64,000 bases of DNA from Nitrospira sp. (GCA_024760525.1 CP060499.1:3927501-3991500); one strand, 5' to 3'; positions 31,201 to 39,148 are shown, counted from the stretch's first letter. Notes: generated by a model from the sequence alone, not told the origin. Made by a program: numbers and translations.

Positions 31201-31499
31201 ACTCGTTCGGCAATGGCTTGTCGAAGGGCCCGGAGTCGTTGTGTCAGAGGCGGAGGCGGGGTTGTGGTCGCGCGGTTCGTTTTGACCTCGCGCATGCCGC
31301 GTTGAACCGCCGCGACCGGATCTTCCCACAAGCGCGCACGAATGGTTTGCTCCTCGATCGTCGCCTTCATGTCCAGTCCGGTGCCGACCGGCCGAGAGCT
31401 TCGCAATGGTTCCTTCACGAGCAAGACGCCGGCGAGCGCCAGCACGAGCGTGAGAGCTCCTGCTATCGCGATTTTGGAGTCGCTTGGCTTCTTCGCCAT
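28272..31499 (-). CDS. Large membrane protein with periplasmic receptor-like region (unknown)
   Basis: 1075 residues. One membrane segment near residues 10-28 is followed by a large, probably periplasmic region (about 35-640) with the alternating strand/helix pattern of a two-lobed periplasmic receptor: L-L-V-T-T-S-G-G-P-Y, A-Y-D-I-G-S-D, I-G-I-F-G-T-D-P-Y-D-S, I-F-F-T-I-G-L-D-A. The C-terminal part (about 655-1050) has about seven hydrophobic segments. No kinase, cyclase or transporter motif is seen. It may be a membrane sensor or anchor that binds a small ligand. It heads a tight operon with two hydrolases and a 55-residue Cys-rich protein, so it probably serves the same pathway. I recognise no family. 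Confidence 0.7.
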   Translation of the reverse strand: MAKKPSDSKIAIAGALTLVLALAGVLLVKEPLRSSRPVGTGLDMKATIEEQTIRARLWEDPVAAVQRGMREVKTNRATTTPPPPLTQRLRALRQAIAERVLKEGQPLTVLLVTTSGGPYVENTESRIRDRYAVGTALGVSCYVPEQEGHLSFVEWDPQSPIPALPYEWYRLRKTRVCDEETPRSRSVLVVWFPDEALSRGFFASLTSFSQALVCREAEKKSECLLTDDKRKLVQLDPRLQQAVTFRILGPRSSSAFRALLAEAGESYAEPHEGIGVWPNADGWIDLYSPWSSAMKGLLAYGLKTGVGKGTACATYESCEQEFYRRLSDANIRLAYDIGSDDQLFESLVEELERRQVRLGWDAVILIGEWDSFYGRTLPIEFRAAACKKIATFSEHDLELIEVPVAIKQGCSDIPHAVDLQIQRQAEYESLRLNVQRYSYLSGLDGEVPGEDKGKTARADSAKDTQQDRPEGTSQVDYVRALVNRIHEEGEGARAIGIFGTDPYDSLLIIKALRPAFPHAIFFTIGLDARHLHPSEYKWTRNMVIASPFGLQLDGGLQRDVPPFRSSYQSSAYFAALQAVGHVVCRRENQADTASGPCTTAYHALLTPENRLYDAGAHLRLFEVGRQGAVDLSIVKKEEVRTVHPLRTDLAYTKGYGALSQGVGFNNTAVAAATAVGFALVIVVAWSNQRLWSGITRYPRTLSIAAVVLVTLFMVFVLAGGATALLANHDEGEPFSWTAGVSVWPSELLRLIVVVLAMLLFVKGARDLKKNGEQIGEKFRFEDLSERPRFSSGTFWTNLQRVYHPIATIASMKVDQAWVRYREASQLGQWMVRTMLLFLLYSGAMWAIGYFVLDEEYIHPCRGLLSCRVDSFMTLASVGIVVLLNLAVFDAVMLCRRWIGWVIGSTGGWSEQVQEEYLREYGLGEAHKAEFEKLKYLAVVDLIAQRTQVVNRLIRYPFIALLIMIAARNEYFDIWNYPLLLLLSWSVNVLIALLGAFLLYQSASHAKAAMLAGLNRQIVQTLGIGKDHDVRVRQIQHIIGEVEDNEQGAFVPLYQQPVVESSLYGLVALLQYLYLS

Positions 31500-31636
31500 G
31501 TTCTTCGAACCGTCTGGGAAAGAGGACGCTTCGATTCGACCTGAAGCGGTGACACTCTACAACAGACGCTTCGGAGAGGGAAGCGAGTCCGGATGAGGGA
31601 CGTTTCGAAAGCACACGGCGAAGGGTGATGCTCACC

Positions 31637-33112
31637 TTACGATGAGCAACTGACCGAGAGATGCTTGCCCCAGTTGGGCGGCGGAAGGGCATAGGCTTCC
31701 ATGCCCTGTTGGTCGTTGAAGGGATCTTGCAACAGAGTGAAGAGGCGATCGATTTCGGAGAAGTCCTTGTGTTGAGCCTTCTCAATGGCCGTCTGCGCGA
31801 GATAATTGCGCAGCACGTATGTGGGATTCACACGGTTCATCCGGTCTCGTCGCTCATCGTCATGGCTGCGTTCATTCCGCAGTCGATCTCGATAGCGCTT
31901 CGCCCACTCATCGAAACGGTCACGGTTGAGGAAGTGTTCGCGCAGCTGGTCGTTGGGCGCGCCGTCAGCCGTGGAGAAGGCGCTCAGCTCCCTCAACACG
32001 ATCGTATAATCCGCATGGCTGCCCTGAAGAAGGCCCAGGAGGTCGCGAATGAGTTCGTCGTCTTCCGCTCGCTCGTCCATCAATCCGAATTTCACCCGCA
32101 TGAGCTTCATGAACTCGCGCTCAAAGAGCGGTTGATACATCTCAAGGCCCGCCTTCAACGCCTCCTTTTCCGCCAACGGCAACAGCGTTTGAGCCAAGCA
32201 GCTCAGATTCCAAAGCCCGATGTAGGGCTGCTGGTTGAAGGCATAGCGGCCGTTGTGGTCCGAATGGTTGCAGATGAAACCGGCGTCATAGTCGTCCATA
32301 AAGCCGTAGGGTCCATAGTCCAGCGTAAGCCCAAGAATGGACATGTTGTCCGTGTTCATCACCCCATGCGCCCATCCCACGGCCTGCCATTGGGCGATCA
32401 ACTTCGCCGTGCGCTCGACCACTTCGGCAAAGAAGCGCGCGTATTTGTCGCCGGTCTCACCAAGATGGGGAAAATGTTGCTCGATCACATAGTCGGCGAG
32501 GGCTTTTAGGTGCTCATGCTGTTTCCGGTAATAGAAGACCTCGAACGTGCCGAACCGGACATGAGAGGGCGCCATACGGACCAGCATCGCGCCGGTTTCG
32601 ACCTGTTCGCGATAGACCTTGTCGTCGCTGCCCACGAGGCAGAGCGCTTGTGTGGTCGGGATCCCGAGACCCCGCATCGCGGCGCAACAGAGATATTCGC
32701 GGATCGTCGAGCGCAGGACCGCTCGGCCGTCTCCGTCACGCGAAAACGGCGTCATCCCCGCACCTTTGAGATGCAGGTCCCACCGCTCTCCTTTCTCGTT
32801 CTTCACCTGGCCGAGCAGAATCGCGCGGCCGTCACCGAGTTGCGGAACGTAGACACCGAACTGATGGCCCGAGTACAGCATCGCGAGCGGCTCCATTCCG
32901 GGGGCCAACACGCTGCCTCCGAAAAGAGCCGCGAACTCTGTCCGGGTAAATTGCTCTGGATCAAGATCGATCAGTTCAGCTGCGACCGGGTCGGCATGAA
33001 CCAGATAAGGCTGGGCGCTGAACGGAGTCGGATTCAATCGCGTGTAAAAGGCCTGGGGAAGACGGACATAGGTATTGTCGAAGGAGAGCGTTTCCAGTGT
33101 GCGCCGAGTCAT
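31637..33112 (-). CDS. selO: Protein adenylyltransferase SelO (YdiU/UPF0061)
   Basis: 491 residues, matching SelO. Marks include Y-S-G-H-Q-F-G, L-H-L-K-G-A-G-M-T-P-F-S-R (nucleotide-binding loop), G-R-A-V-L-R-S-T-I-R-E-Y, and G-V-M-N-T-D-N-M-S-I-L-G (catalytic loop) with Y-G-P-Y-G-F-M-D-D-Y-D. SelO is a pseudokinase that transfers AMP from ATP to Ser/Thr/Tyr of proteins and acts in redox stress. The C-terminus is S-V-S-C-S-S, with the conserved Cys in place of the selenocysteine of some homologs. It lies 13 bases after the DUF2294 gene on the same strand. Confidence 0.9.
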   Translation of the reverse strand: MTRRTLETLSFDNTYVRLPQAFYTRLNPTPFSAQPYLVHADPVAAELIDLDPEQFTRTEFAALFGGSVLAPGMEPLAMLYSGHQFGVYVPQLGDGRAILLGQVKNEKGERWDLHLKGAGMTPFSRDGDGRAVLRSTIREYLCCAAMRGLGIPTTQALCLVGSDDKVYREQVETGAMLVRMAPSHVRFGTFEVFYYRKQHEHLKALADYVIEQHFPHLGETGDKYARFFAEVVERTAKLIAQWQAVGWAHGVMNTDNMSILGLTLDYGPYGFMDDYDAGFICNHSDHNGRYAFNQQPYIGLWNLSCLAQTLLPLAEKEALKAGLEMYQPLFEREFMKLMRVKFGLMDERAEDDELIRDLLGLLQGSHADYTIVLRELSAFSTADGAPNDQLREHFLNRDRFDEWAKRYRDRLRNERSHDDERRDRMNRVNPTYVLRNYLAQTAIEKAQHKDFSEIDRLFTLLQDPFNDQQGMEAYALPPPNWGKHLSVSCSS

Positions 33113-33125
33113 GGAAGACTATAGC

Positions 33126-33470
33126 TCATCGGCTACCGTTCTGGATATCGCGATCCATCGTAAAGACGAAGACTCGCTCTCCGAGCTGTACGTCGATATC
33201 GGTGAACAGCCCCAGGATTTTGGTCCCGGTGATCTCGCTGACTTGTTCGCACAGCCTGTCACGGCCCTGCGCGATCAGATTTTGCCGCAGCCGTTTCACC
33301 ATCTCGATCCCTTCCGCGGTCTTCGCGAGTTGACGTTCGGCCGGGGTCAGAACGCCTTTCAGGCGTACGACAACGAGATCGCGGGCGACAAGCGCACGGA
33401 CTTCATCAGGGCCTCGACCCAGAAACTCCTGCTCGAATTTGATGACGGCATTGCGTATCGCGCTTTCCAT
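33126..33470 (-). CDS. DUF2294-family protein
   Basis: 114 residues from the ATG at 33470, preceded by aggaag; an in-frame ATG at 33515 adds 15 unmatched residues. The protein matches DUF2294: a helical first part (V-I-K-F-E-Q-E-F-L-G-R-G-P), then V-R-L-K-G-V-L-T-P-A-E-R and V-F-T-M-D-R-D-I near the end. The family appears in Na+-translocating decarboxylase contexts and as stand-alone proteins of unknown function. It is followed 13 bases later by selO, so the two form an operon. A perfect dyad lies just upstream. Confidence 0.7.
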   Translation of the reverse strand: MESAIRNAVIKFEQEFLGRGPDEVRALVARDLVVVRLKGVLTPAERQLAKTAEGIEMVKRLRQNLIAQGRDRLCEQVSEITGTKILGLFTDIDVQLGERVFVFTMDRDIQNGSR

Positions 33471-33483
33471 ACATTCTTCCTGT

Positions 33484-33499
33484 GCAATTATAGAATTGC
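33484..33499. promoter_or_regulatory. Perfect dyad upstream of the DUF2294-selO operon
   Basis: gcaatt-atag-aattgc is a perfect inverted repeat that ends three bases before the ribosome site of the 33470 start. In this position it could be an operator or a translational hairpin. No regulator is known. Confidence 0.3.
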
Positions 33500-33611
33500 G
33501 TGAGGACGCGAACAAGTGCCGTCTAGGTCTTTTGTCTCCACCATAGGACCCGTACTGGGTCTTTCGGTTCCGGACATCTCCGGCTGGAAGTCCTGGTCCA
33601 CCATTTCTGAC

Positions 33612-33638
33612 TTGACGCTATCCTTTGGACCATATTAT
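33612..33638 (+). promoter_or_regulatory. Promoter-like sequence before the candidate RNA and carbon-uptake operon
   Basis: ttgacg (33612-33617) and tattat (33633-33638) are separated by 15 bases. The same arrangement, ttgacg-N15-tattaa, occurs at 35862-35888 before the second dabB-like gene. The short spacer is unusual for sigma-70; the -10 box could also be read one to three bases later. It points toward the structured RNA at 33645-33828. Confidence 0.4.
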
Positions 33639-33644
33639 TCATGG

Positions 33645-33828
33645 AGTCGCATTTACTAAAGCGCAATGTTGCCTATCCCACGATTCCGAGTGGGCTGGCA
33701 AGAAAGCCTGATACTTTCTTTACGGGCCGTAGGGTGACCGGCAATTCACGGGGAGAGGCCGGTCGCAGTACAAGCCAACCGAACATGGCTCGATCACGAA
33801 TCGAGCGGGCGGTTGGCTTTTGTGTTTT
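33645..33828 (+). ncRNA. Candidate structured RNA (leader or small RNA) upstream of dab operon
   Basis: No credible reading frame is present, but four hairpins follow one another. First, ttgcc/ggcaa (33669-33673, 33697-33701) encloses cccac/gtggg (33677-33681, 33690-33694). Second, agaaag/ctttct (33701-33706, 33714-33719). Third, gaccggc/gccggtc (33736-33742, 33758-33764), which extends by two more pairs. Fourth, the terminator-like stem at 33772-33819. Together with the promoter-like sequence just upstream this makes a transcript of about 185 nucleotides. I do not recognise a known riboswitch, 6S, SRP or tmRNA consensus. It could be a free small RNA or an attenuating leader of the inorganic-carbon operon starting at 34052. 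The 5' end is approximate. Confidence 0.4.
33772..33828 (+). terminator. Rho-independent terminator-like nested hairpin
   Basis: Arms aagccaaccg (33772-33781) and cggttggctt (33810-33819) pair perfectly over ten bases. Inside, gctcgat (33788-33794) pairs with atcgagc (33800-33806). A T-rich tail, ttgtgttttt, follows on the plus strand. It ends the candidate RNA and lies 220 bases before the first dabB-like start codon. Confidence 0.55.
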
Positions 33829-33895
33829 TAGGGCTCTTTATCAGGCTGCAAAAAGACTCCGTTGATCTCATCACTATGGATGAAATAGTCAGTAT

Positions 33896-34041
33896 GGTGC
33901 TAACCCCAGAATAACTTCAGGATGCTCAAAAAGGCTGTCCAGCAAGGCCGCAGCGAGCGAAGAGGTGAGGCGTACGCTTCGGTACGTTGAACCTCTGAGA
34001 GATGTGAGAACGCCGCTGGCGGACTTTTTCAGCATCCTGTT
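33896..34041. repeat. Dispersed MITE-like repeat, copy B (short form)
   Basis: The core, 33919-34038, starts aggatgctcaaaaa and ends tttttcagcatcct, as copy A does. It matches the outer parts of copy A but lacks about 115 internal bases. The flank gtgctaaccccagaata also resembles copy A, so the element extends left to about 33896. It sits directly before the ribosome site of the first dabB-like gene, so it lies in the leader of the carbon-uptake operon and may alter its expression. Confidence 0.75.
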
Positions 34042-34051
34042 AGAGGTCATG

Positions 34052-35752
34052 ATGTCCGCTGTATTGCTCGTGCCGCTGCTTCCCTTGATCGCCGCGCTTC
34101 TCGTGAGTGTCGGGAGTGAAGCCACGCGTCACGCTCGTGCAAGAATCGCTGCCTGGCCGATCGGCGGGGCCTTCTGCGGCGCCATCGCCACGCTGTACGT
34201 GGTGGCCACGGACGGCCCGATTGCGCTTCGACTGTACGATCCGGTCGCCTCCACGGTGCTGGCTGTTCCGATCGGCATCTACGTCGACCGATTGAGCGCA
34301 GTCATGATGGTCTTGATCTCCGGCATCGGCACGATCATCTACACCTACTCCGTCGAGTACATGTACCAAGATTTGCACGAGCGCCGGTATCTCGCCTTGA
34401 TCGGGGTCACCGTGTTCGTCCTCCTCTGCATGGTGTCGAGCGCGAATCTGTTGATGCTGTTCATGCTCTGGCAGTTGCTGAGTTACCTCCTGTATCTGCT
34501 GGTCCACAATCATAGCCATCAAGAAACGCTGAAGAGCGCGTTTCGCACGTTCACGCTCTTGCGGGTCGGTGATGTCGCCTTCTTGGGCGGGACGGTGCTG
34601 GCTTACTCGCTGTACGGCACCCTGGAATTTCCTGATCTGTTCGCCGTCGCCGTGCAATCGACGGCGACCGTGTCTCTGTTCCCCGGTGTCGAATTCAACG
34701 GCGCGACCGCGGTCACCTTCCTGCTCCTTGTCGGCGGGATGAGTAAGTCAGCCCAGTTTCCACTCCACGGCTGGCTTCCCCGGTATCTCTATGCCCCGAC
34801 GTCGGTCACCGCACTCCTGCACGCGGGCATCATCAATGCCGCAGGCTTTCTCATCAACCGCCTGGCTCCGCTCTTCGGGATGAGCTCGACCACTCTGCAC
34901 ATCGCCCTCGTGATCGGAACGCTGACGGCCATCCTCGGCGCAACGATGATGCTGGTGCAAAACGACATTAAGAACATGCTCGGCTTTTCGACGATCGGCC
35001 AGATGGGCTACATGATCATGGAATGCGGTCTCGGGGCCTTTTCGCTCGCGGTCTTCCACTTGATCGCCCACGGTCTGTTCAAAGCGACCGTGTTCTTGTA
35101 CAGCGGGAATGTCATTCACAAGGCGAGACAGGAACCGATCCTCCCCCATTCAAAACGAGAGACCGAAGAAGAAAGTTACTCGCCCCTGACCTGGATGACG
35201 GGATTTCTCACGACCCTGTTGATTCCCTTACTCATCTTGCTGGCGACTCACGGTGTGCTACGGATCCCGCTGTTGGAATCCCAGGGGACCGTCATTTTTC
35301 TCTTCTTCATTTGGATCACGTCTTCGCAAGCGATCCTGACGCTGACGCGGTTGCGTGCCGTTGCCTCCTGGAAGGTCTCAGCGGCGATGCTAGTGACGTT
35401 GTTGTTCATCGTGTTCGTCTATCTGTTTGCCGTCGAATCGTTCACGGCATTCCTCTACCCGAACCCGGAAGAAGTCGCCTCATACTTCAAGGCCGCCGAT
35501 CTCCCCGACTGGCTCTTCGACCTCCTCCTCGTGGTATCGACGCTGGTCACGATTGGAGGCTGGATCTATCTTTACATGCGAGCCCACGGCCGGACCGTGT
35601 GGACACCATCATGGATCAGTGACATCCGGATCCGCCTCTATGTGCTGTTTCTCAATCGACTCTATGTCGACGCGGTCTTACATCGAGTGGGGCACACCCT
35701 GACATCCGCCATTCAACGCTTGGATAAGCGCGCCCAGGAACGCTCGCTTTGA
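34052..35752 (+). CDS. DabB-like NuoL-family cation-translocating subunit (copy 1)
   Basis: 566 residues from the second of two adjacent ATGs, five bases after agagg. It is an integral membrane protein with about 14 hydrophobic segments of the proton-antiporter (NuoL/MrpA) type. The core G-G-M-S-K-S-A-Q-F-P-L-H-G-W-L-P and L-L-H-A-G-I-I-N-A-A-G-F-L-I-N-R carry the Lys/His typical of ion-translocating subunits, and the protein is shorter than NuoL, as DabB proteins are. DabB pairs with DabA to drive uptake of CO2/bicarbonate using a cation gradient. A close tandem copy is at 36138-37844. Which copy partners DabA, or whether both do, cannot be told from sequence. Confidence 0.8.
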   Translation: MSAVLLVPLLPLIAALLVSVGSEATRHARARIAAWPIGGAFCGAIATLYVVATDGPIALRLYDPVASTVLAVPIGIYVDRLSAVMMVLISGIGTIIYTYSVEYMYQDLHERRYLALIGVTVFVLLCMVSSANLLMLFMLWQLLSYLLYLLVHNHSHQETLKSAFRTFTLLRVGDVAFLGGTVLAYSLYGTLEFPDLFAVAVQSTATVSLFPGVEFNGATAVTFLLLVGGMSKSAQFPLHGWLPRYLYAPTSVTALLHAGIINAAGFLINRLAPLFGMSSTTLHIALVIGTLTAILGATMMLVQNDIKNMLGFSTIGQMGYMIMECGLGAFSLAVFHLIAHGLFKATVFLYSGNVIHKARQEPILPHSKRETEEESYSPLTWMTGFLTTLLIPLLILLATHGVLRIPLLESQGTVIFLFFIWITSSQAILTLTRLRAVASWKVSAAMLVTLLFIVFVYLFAVESFTAFLYPNPEEVASYFKAADLPDWLFDLLLVVSTLVTIGGWIYLYMRAHGRTVWTPSWISDIRIRLYVLFLNRLYVDAVLHRVGHTLTSAIQRLDKRAQERSL

Positions 35753-35861
35753 CCGGCACCGGCAGGAGCGCACCGAGTGAGATCGCCGAATTGTGAACGA
35801 CGGAGATGCCTCGTGCACGTCGGCGCATGAGGAGGGTCCGGGGGGAACGGTCAGTCTTTGC

Positions 35862-35888
35862 TTGACGAAAATAGAGAGCCCGTATTAA
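35862..35888 (+). promoter_or_regulatory. Promoter-like sequence before the second dabB-like gene
   Basis: ttgacg (35862-35867) and tattaa (35883-35888) are 15 bases apart, the same layout as at 33612-33638. A small dyad, cttac-cgtt-gtaag (35899-35912), follows where an operator near +1 could sit. Transcription would run toward 36138. The rest of the 385-bp gap holds only repeat copy C. Confidence 0.4.
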
Positions 35889-35965
35889 TGGTTACCCTCT
35901 TACCGTTGTAAGTGGTGTGCCGATTGCCTGATTGAGAGAGGACAAACGCTTTTCAAGAGAGCCTG

Positions 35966-36063
35966 CAGGCTGTTCAAAAAGGCCGGGTTTTCACCCGTCC
36001 AACCCCAGAGCGTCAAGACGCGCGCTTCCACGGGGCAGCCGAAGCAAGGTCCGCGGGGCGACG
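35966..36063. repeat. Dispersed repeat, partial copy C
   Basis: caggctgttcaaaaa followed by tcacccgtccaaccccag and gtcaagacgcgcgcttccac matches the left-central part of copy A (1890-1955) with scattered changes. The tttttcagcatcct end is missing, so the copy is degenerate. It lies between the promoter-like sequence and the start of the second dabB-like gene. Confidence 0.6.
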
Positions 36064-36137
36064 AATACGGAGCCTGCCGTTTGCGGATGGGTGCGAGGTT
36101 ATGAGCGCCCAGTATCTTAGAGGCGAAGGGGAATGAC

Positions 36138-37844
36138 GTGCTCCTATCGCTGACCCTCATCGTTCCATTTCTCCTCCTGGCCGCCGCCGGCATCGTGATG
36201 CTCGGCGGTAAGACGCCGCGTTTCACCCGTGCGAAGGCGGCCGCCTATCCCGTCGGTCTGGCGTTCCTGGGCTCCATAGGCATCCTGACGCTGATCCCAT
36301 CGCAGGGTCCTGTCACCGTTCGGTTCTATGATCCGGCTTCCGTCACGGCCTTCATTATTCCCATCGGTTTCTATGTCGACCGGCTGAGCGCGGTCATGAT
36401 GACGTTGATCACGGGCGTGAGCACCATCATTTACTGCTACTCGACGAGCTACATGTACCAGGATGGGCATGCGCGCCGATATCTCGCGTTGATTTGCCTG
36501 ACCGACTTCGTCCTGATCTGCATGGTCTCGAGCGGGAACCTCATGATGCTGTTTCTCTTTTGGCAGATCCTCAGCTACCTGCTCTACCTGCTTGCCCATA
36601 ACCATATCCACCCTGGGACGTTGGCGGGCGCATTCAAGACGTTCACGCTGCTGCGTGTCGCCGATACGGCGTTTCTTGCCGGTATTGCGCTCGCGTATCA
36701 ACTCTACGGCACCCTCGAATTCCAAGAGTTGTTTGCCAGAGCGGCTGTCACGCCCATCACCCTTTCGATTCTGCCTGGAATGGAGGTCAGCGCGACAACG
36801 GCCGTGACGTTTCTCCTTTTTATCGGGGCGATGGGCAAATCCGCCCAGTTTCCTCTGCATCTGTGGCTGCCGGGATCGCTGTTCGCCCCCACGCCGGTCC
36901 ACGCATTGCTGCACGCGGGCATCATCAATGCCGGAGGCTTTCTCATCAACCGTCTCGCGCCACTCTTCGGAATGAGCTCAACCACCCTGCACACCGCCTT
37001 CGTCATCGGAACCCTGACGGCCGCCCTCGGCGCGACGATGATGCTGGCGCAAAACGACATCAAGAAGACGCTGGGCTTCTCCACGATCGGCCAAATGGGC
37101 TATATGATCATGGAATGCGGCCTCGGCGCCTTCTCGCTGGCCGTGTTCCATCTGATCGCCCATGGCCTCTTCAAGGCCACGGTCTTCCTCAATTGTGGAA
37201 ATGTCATCCATAAGGCGCGCCAGGAGCCGCATTTTCCTCATGCAGACCATGCAGATGACGGGGCGGGATTCTCTCGCTTGACCTGGTCGACGGGGTTTGT
37301 AACGACACTCTTTATTCCGCTGCTTATCTTATTGGTCACGCATGGAGTCCTGCGCATTCCATTGCTGGAATCACAGGGAACCGTTATTATCCTGTTTTTC
37401 ATCTGGATCACCTCGTCCCAAGCGATCTTGACGCTCACGCGACTTCGTGCCGTGGCTTCATGGAAGGTGTCGGTCATCATGTTGCTGACGCTCCTCTTCA
37501 TCGTGTTCGTCTATTTGTTCGCCGTCGAGTCGTTCACCGCATTTCTCTACCCCAACCCGGATGAAGTGGCCTCCTATTTCAAGACCGCCGATCTCCCGGA
37601 CTGGCTCTTCGACCTCATTGTCGTGATGGCTGCGTTCATGACGGTCTTGGGCTGGACCTATCTCTACATGCGTGCCCACGGTCGGACGGTCTGGATGCCG
37701 GCTTGGATCGAAAGTATCAGGATTCGGCTCTATACGGTGTTCCTGAATCGGATCTATGCCGATGAGCTCTATCAGTTTGTCGGCTCGATGACCGCGCAAC
37801 TGGTTCATCGGATCGACAAGCTGGAACGCGGGTGGTCTCGATGA
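36138..37844 (+). CDS. DabB-like NuoL-family cation-translocating subunit (copy 2)
   Basis: 568 residues starting at a GTG six bases after an a-g-g-g-g-a-a ribosome site. It is a tandem duplicate of the 34052-35752 protein: long stretches are nearly identical, for instance H-L-I-A-H-G-L-F-K-A-T-V-F-L and V-A-S-Y-F-K-(A/T)-A-D-L-P-D-W-L-F-D-L. The antiporter core G-A-M-G-K-S-A-Q-F-P-L-H-L-W-L-P is intact, so it should still be functional. It overlaps the next gene by four bases (ATGA) and is therefore coupled to the NuoM/N-like subunit and DabA. Having two DabB-like proteins suggests either alternative partners or a larger complex. Confidence 0.8.
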   Translation: MLLSLTLIVPFLLLAAAGIVMLGGKTPRFTRAKAAAYPVGLAFLGSIGILTLIPSQGPVTVRFYDPASVTAFIIPIGFYVDRLSAVMMTLITGVSTIIYCYSTSYMYQDGHARRYLALICLTDFVLICMVSSGNLMMLFLFWQILSYLLYLLAHNHIHPGTLAGAFKTFTLLRVADTAFLAGIALAYQLYGTLEFQELFARAAVTPITLSILPGMEVSATTAVTFLLFIGAMGKSAQFPLHLWLPGSLFAPTPVHALLHAGIINAGGFLINRLAPLFGMSSTTLHTAFVIGTLTAALGATMMLAQNDIKKTLGFSTIGQMGYMIMECGLGAFSLAVFHLIAHGLFKATVFLNCGNVIHKARQEPHFPHADHADDGAGFSRLTWSTGFVTTLFIPLLILLVTHGVLRIPLLESQGTVIILFFIWITSSQAILTLTRLRAVASWKVSVIMLLTLLFIVFVYLFAVESFTAFLYPNPDEVASYFKTADLPDWLFDLIVVMAAFMTVLGWTYLYMRAHGRTVWMPAWIESIRIRLYTVFLNRIYADELYQFVGSMTAQLVHRIDKLERGWSR

Positions 37845-39148
37845 TGGACGTGTTCATCCCATGGCTGTGCGCCGGGATTCCGTTCGCGGGTGCACTCGTC
37901 TGTCTGGCGTGTTGGTCCGATCCCTACCGCGTGAAGATGTGCGCGATCATCAGTTCCGTCATCAGCCTTGCGTCGATCACCGGCGTGGCCAACCGGCTCC
38001 CGACTCTGCCCGATGGCCTCTTGCCGCTCTATTTACTGCCCATCGCAGCCGTCGTGTCCGCATTAGGCCAGCCGGTTCACGAGAACCATCGGCTCTCCTG
38101 GACCATGACCTTAGTCTGTCTCGGTTTAGGAATGGCCGTGCTCACCGGCGGGAATTCGATCGGCCCGCTCTGCCTGATTTCGCTCATGCTGATCATCATG
38201 TTCCTTCTGTATCGCCATCACACCACGCTCTGGCCCATCTCCTGGTGGGGCATCGGCTCCTTCGGTGTCGGTGTTGCCGGCGCGGCCCTGTCTCTCGCGG
38301 CTGGACCGCCCATCTCATCGGTGGCATCCTTGGCGACCTGTGCCGTTCTGTTACCGCTTATGCCTTTTCATGACGGGTACCTGACGGCGCTGACCAGGCT
38401 CCCGGGTAGCTTGCCGCCGTTCATTGTGTTGCTGCTGCCCGTGCTCGGCCTTCATGGACTGGCGACTGCCATGCCGACGATCCCGAACGAATTCGTTGCG
38501 GTCGTCAGCCTCCTGGCCCTGGCCAGCGCGCTGTACGGGGCGATCAAGGCGTTGGCCCAGTCGCGGGTCCGTCTCTTGGTGGGCTACGGCAGCGTCTCGT
38601 TCTTTTCGATCCTCTGGTGGTTTGTGGCCGGAGCCCATACGGCGACGCCGCGCGCGGTCGTGCTGGCCGGAGCAGTCGGCCTGGCCACCGGCGGGCTATT
38701 AGTGGCCTGGCAGGTGATCCGCACGAGATACGGCGACGATGTGGATCCGCAGTCCATCAGCGGCCTGGCCGCGGCGATGCCCAAATATGCGGTTCTGTTT
38801 TCTCTGTTGGGCCTGGCCGCGATGGGAATCCCGCCCTTCGGAGTGTTCGCTGGATTCATGGGATTGCTGCTGACGGCCCCTCCCTCGTCAACGATCGGCC
38901 TCTTCATCGCGCTTGCGGCTTGGCTGGCCGCCTCCTGGTACATCATGCAAATGATGCAACAGTTGCTCTTCGGCGCTCGCCGGCCGGATTTACGGTATGC
39001 CGATCTCCGGCAACCTGAATTTACTTCACTGTTGATTGTGGTGCTGGCCTTGCTGGCGCTCGGCCTGGCCCCGACCCACTGGTATGCCTCGAATCAGGTT
39101 CCGAATAAGACCGCCGCCATGGAGCATTCTCTCGTATGGAACCGCTAG
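37841..39148 (+). CDS. Third NuoM/NuoN-like membrane subunit in the dab operon
   Basis: About 435 residues, highly hydrophobic, with about 12-13 predicted membrane segments. It has the general proton_antipo_M pattern (P-L-M-P-F-H-D-G-Y-L-T-A-L-T-R-L, G-I-P-P-F-G-V-F-A-G-F-M-G-L-L), but the usual charged core residues are fewer than in the two DabB-like proteins, so it may be structural. The start at 37841 overlaps the upstream stop (ATGA); GTG 37832 is possible too. Its end overlaps the dabA start by 13 bases. Classical DAB operons have only one such membrane subunit, so this extra one marks a variant complex. Confidence 0.7.
   Translation: MMDVFIPWLCAGIPFAGALVCLACWSDPYRVKMCAIISSVISLASITGVANRLPTLPDGLLPLYLLPIAAVVSALGQPVHENHRLSWTMTLVCLGLGMAVLTGGNSIGPLCLISLMLIIMFLLYRHHTTLWPISWWGIGSFGVGVAGAALSLAAGPPISSVASLATCAVLLPLMPFHDGYLTALTRLPGSLPPFIVLLLPVLGLHGLATAMPTIPNEFVAVVSLLALASALYGAIKALAQSRVRLLVGYGSVSFFSILWWFVAGAHTATPRAVVLAGAVGLATGGLLVAWQVIRTRYGDDVDPQSISGLAAAMPKYAVLFSLLGLAAMGIPPFGVFAGFMGLLLTAPPSSTIGLFIALAAWLAASWYIMQMMQQLLFGARRPDLRYADLRQPEFTSLLIVVLALLALGLAPTHWYASNQVPNKTAAMEHSLVWNR

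Noticed and set aside
33720..33765. Match to a known riboswitch class
   Set aside because: Compared by eye with cobalamin, SAM, TPP, c-di-GMP, guanidine, fluoride and Mn types; none of their conserved cores is present, so no class was assigned.
33889..34125. Minus-strand frame through repeat copy B
   Set aside because: Made of repeat sequence and the antisense of the first dabB-like start; no protein features.
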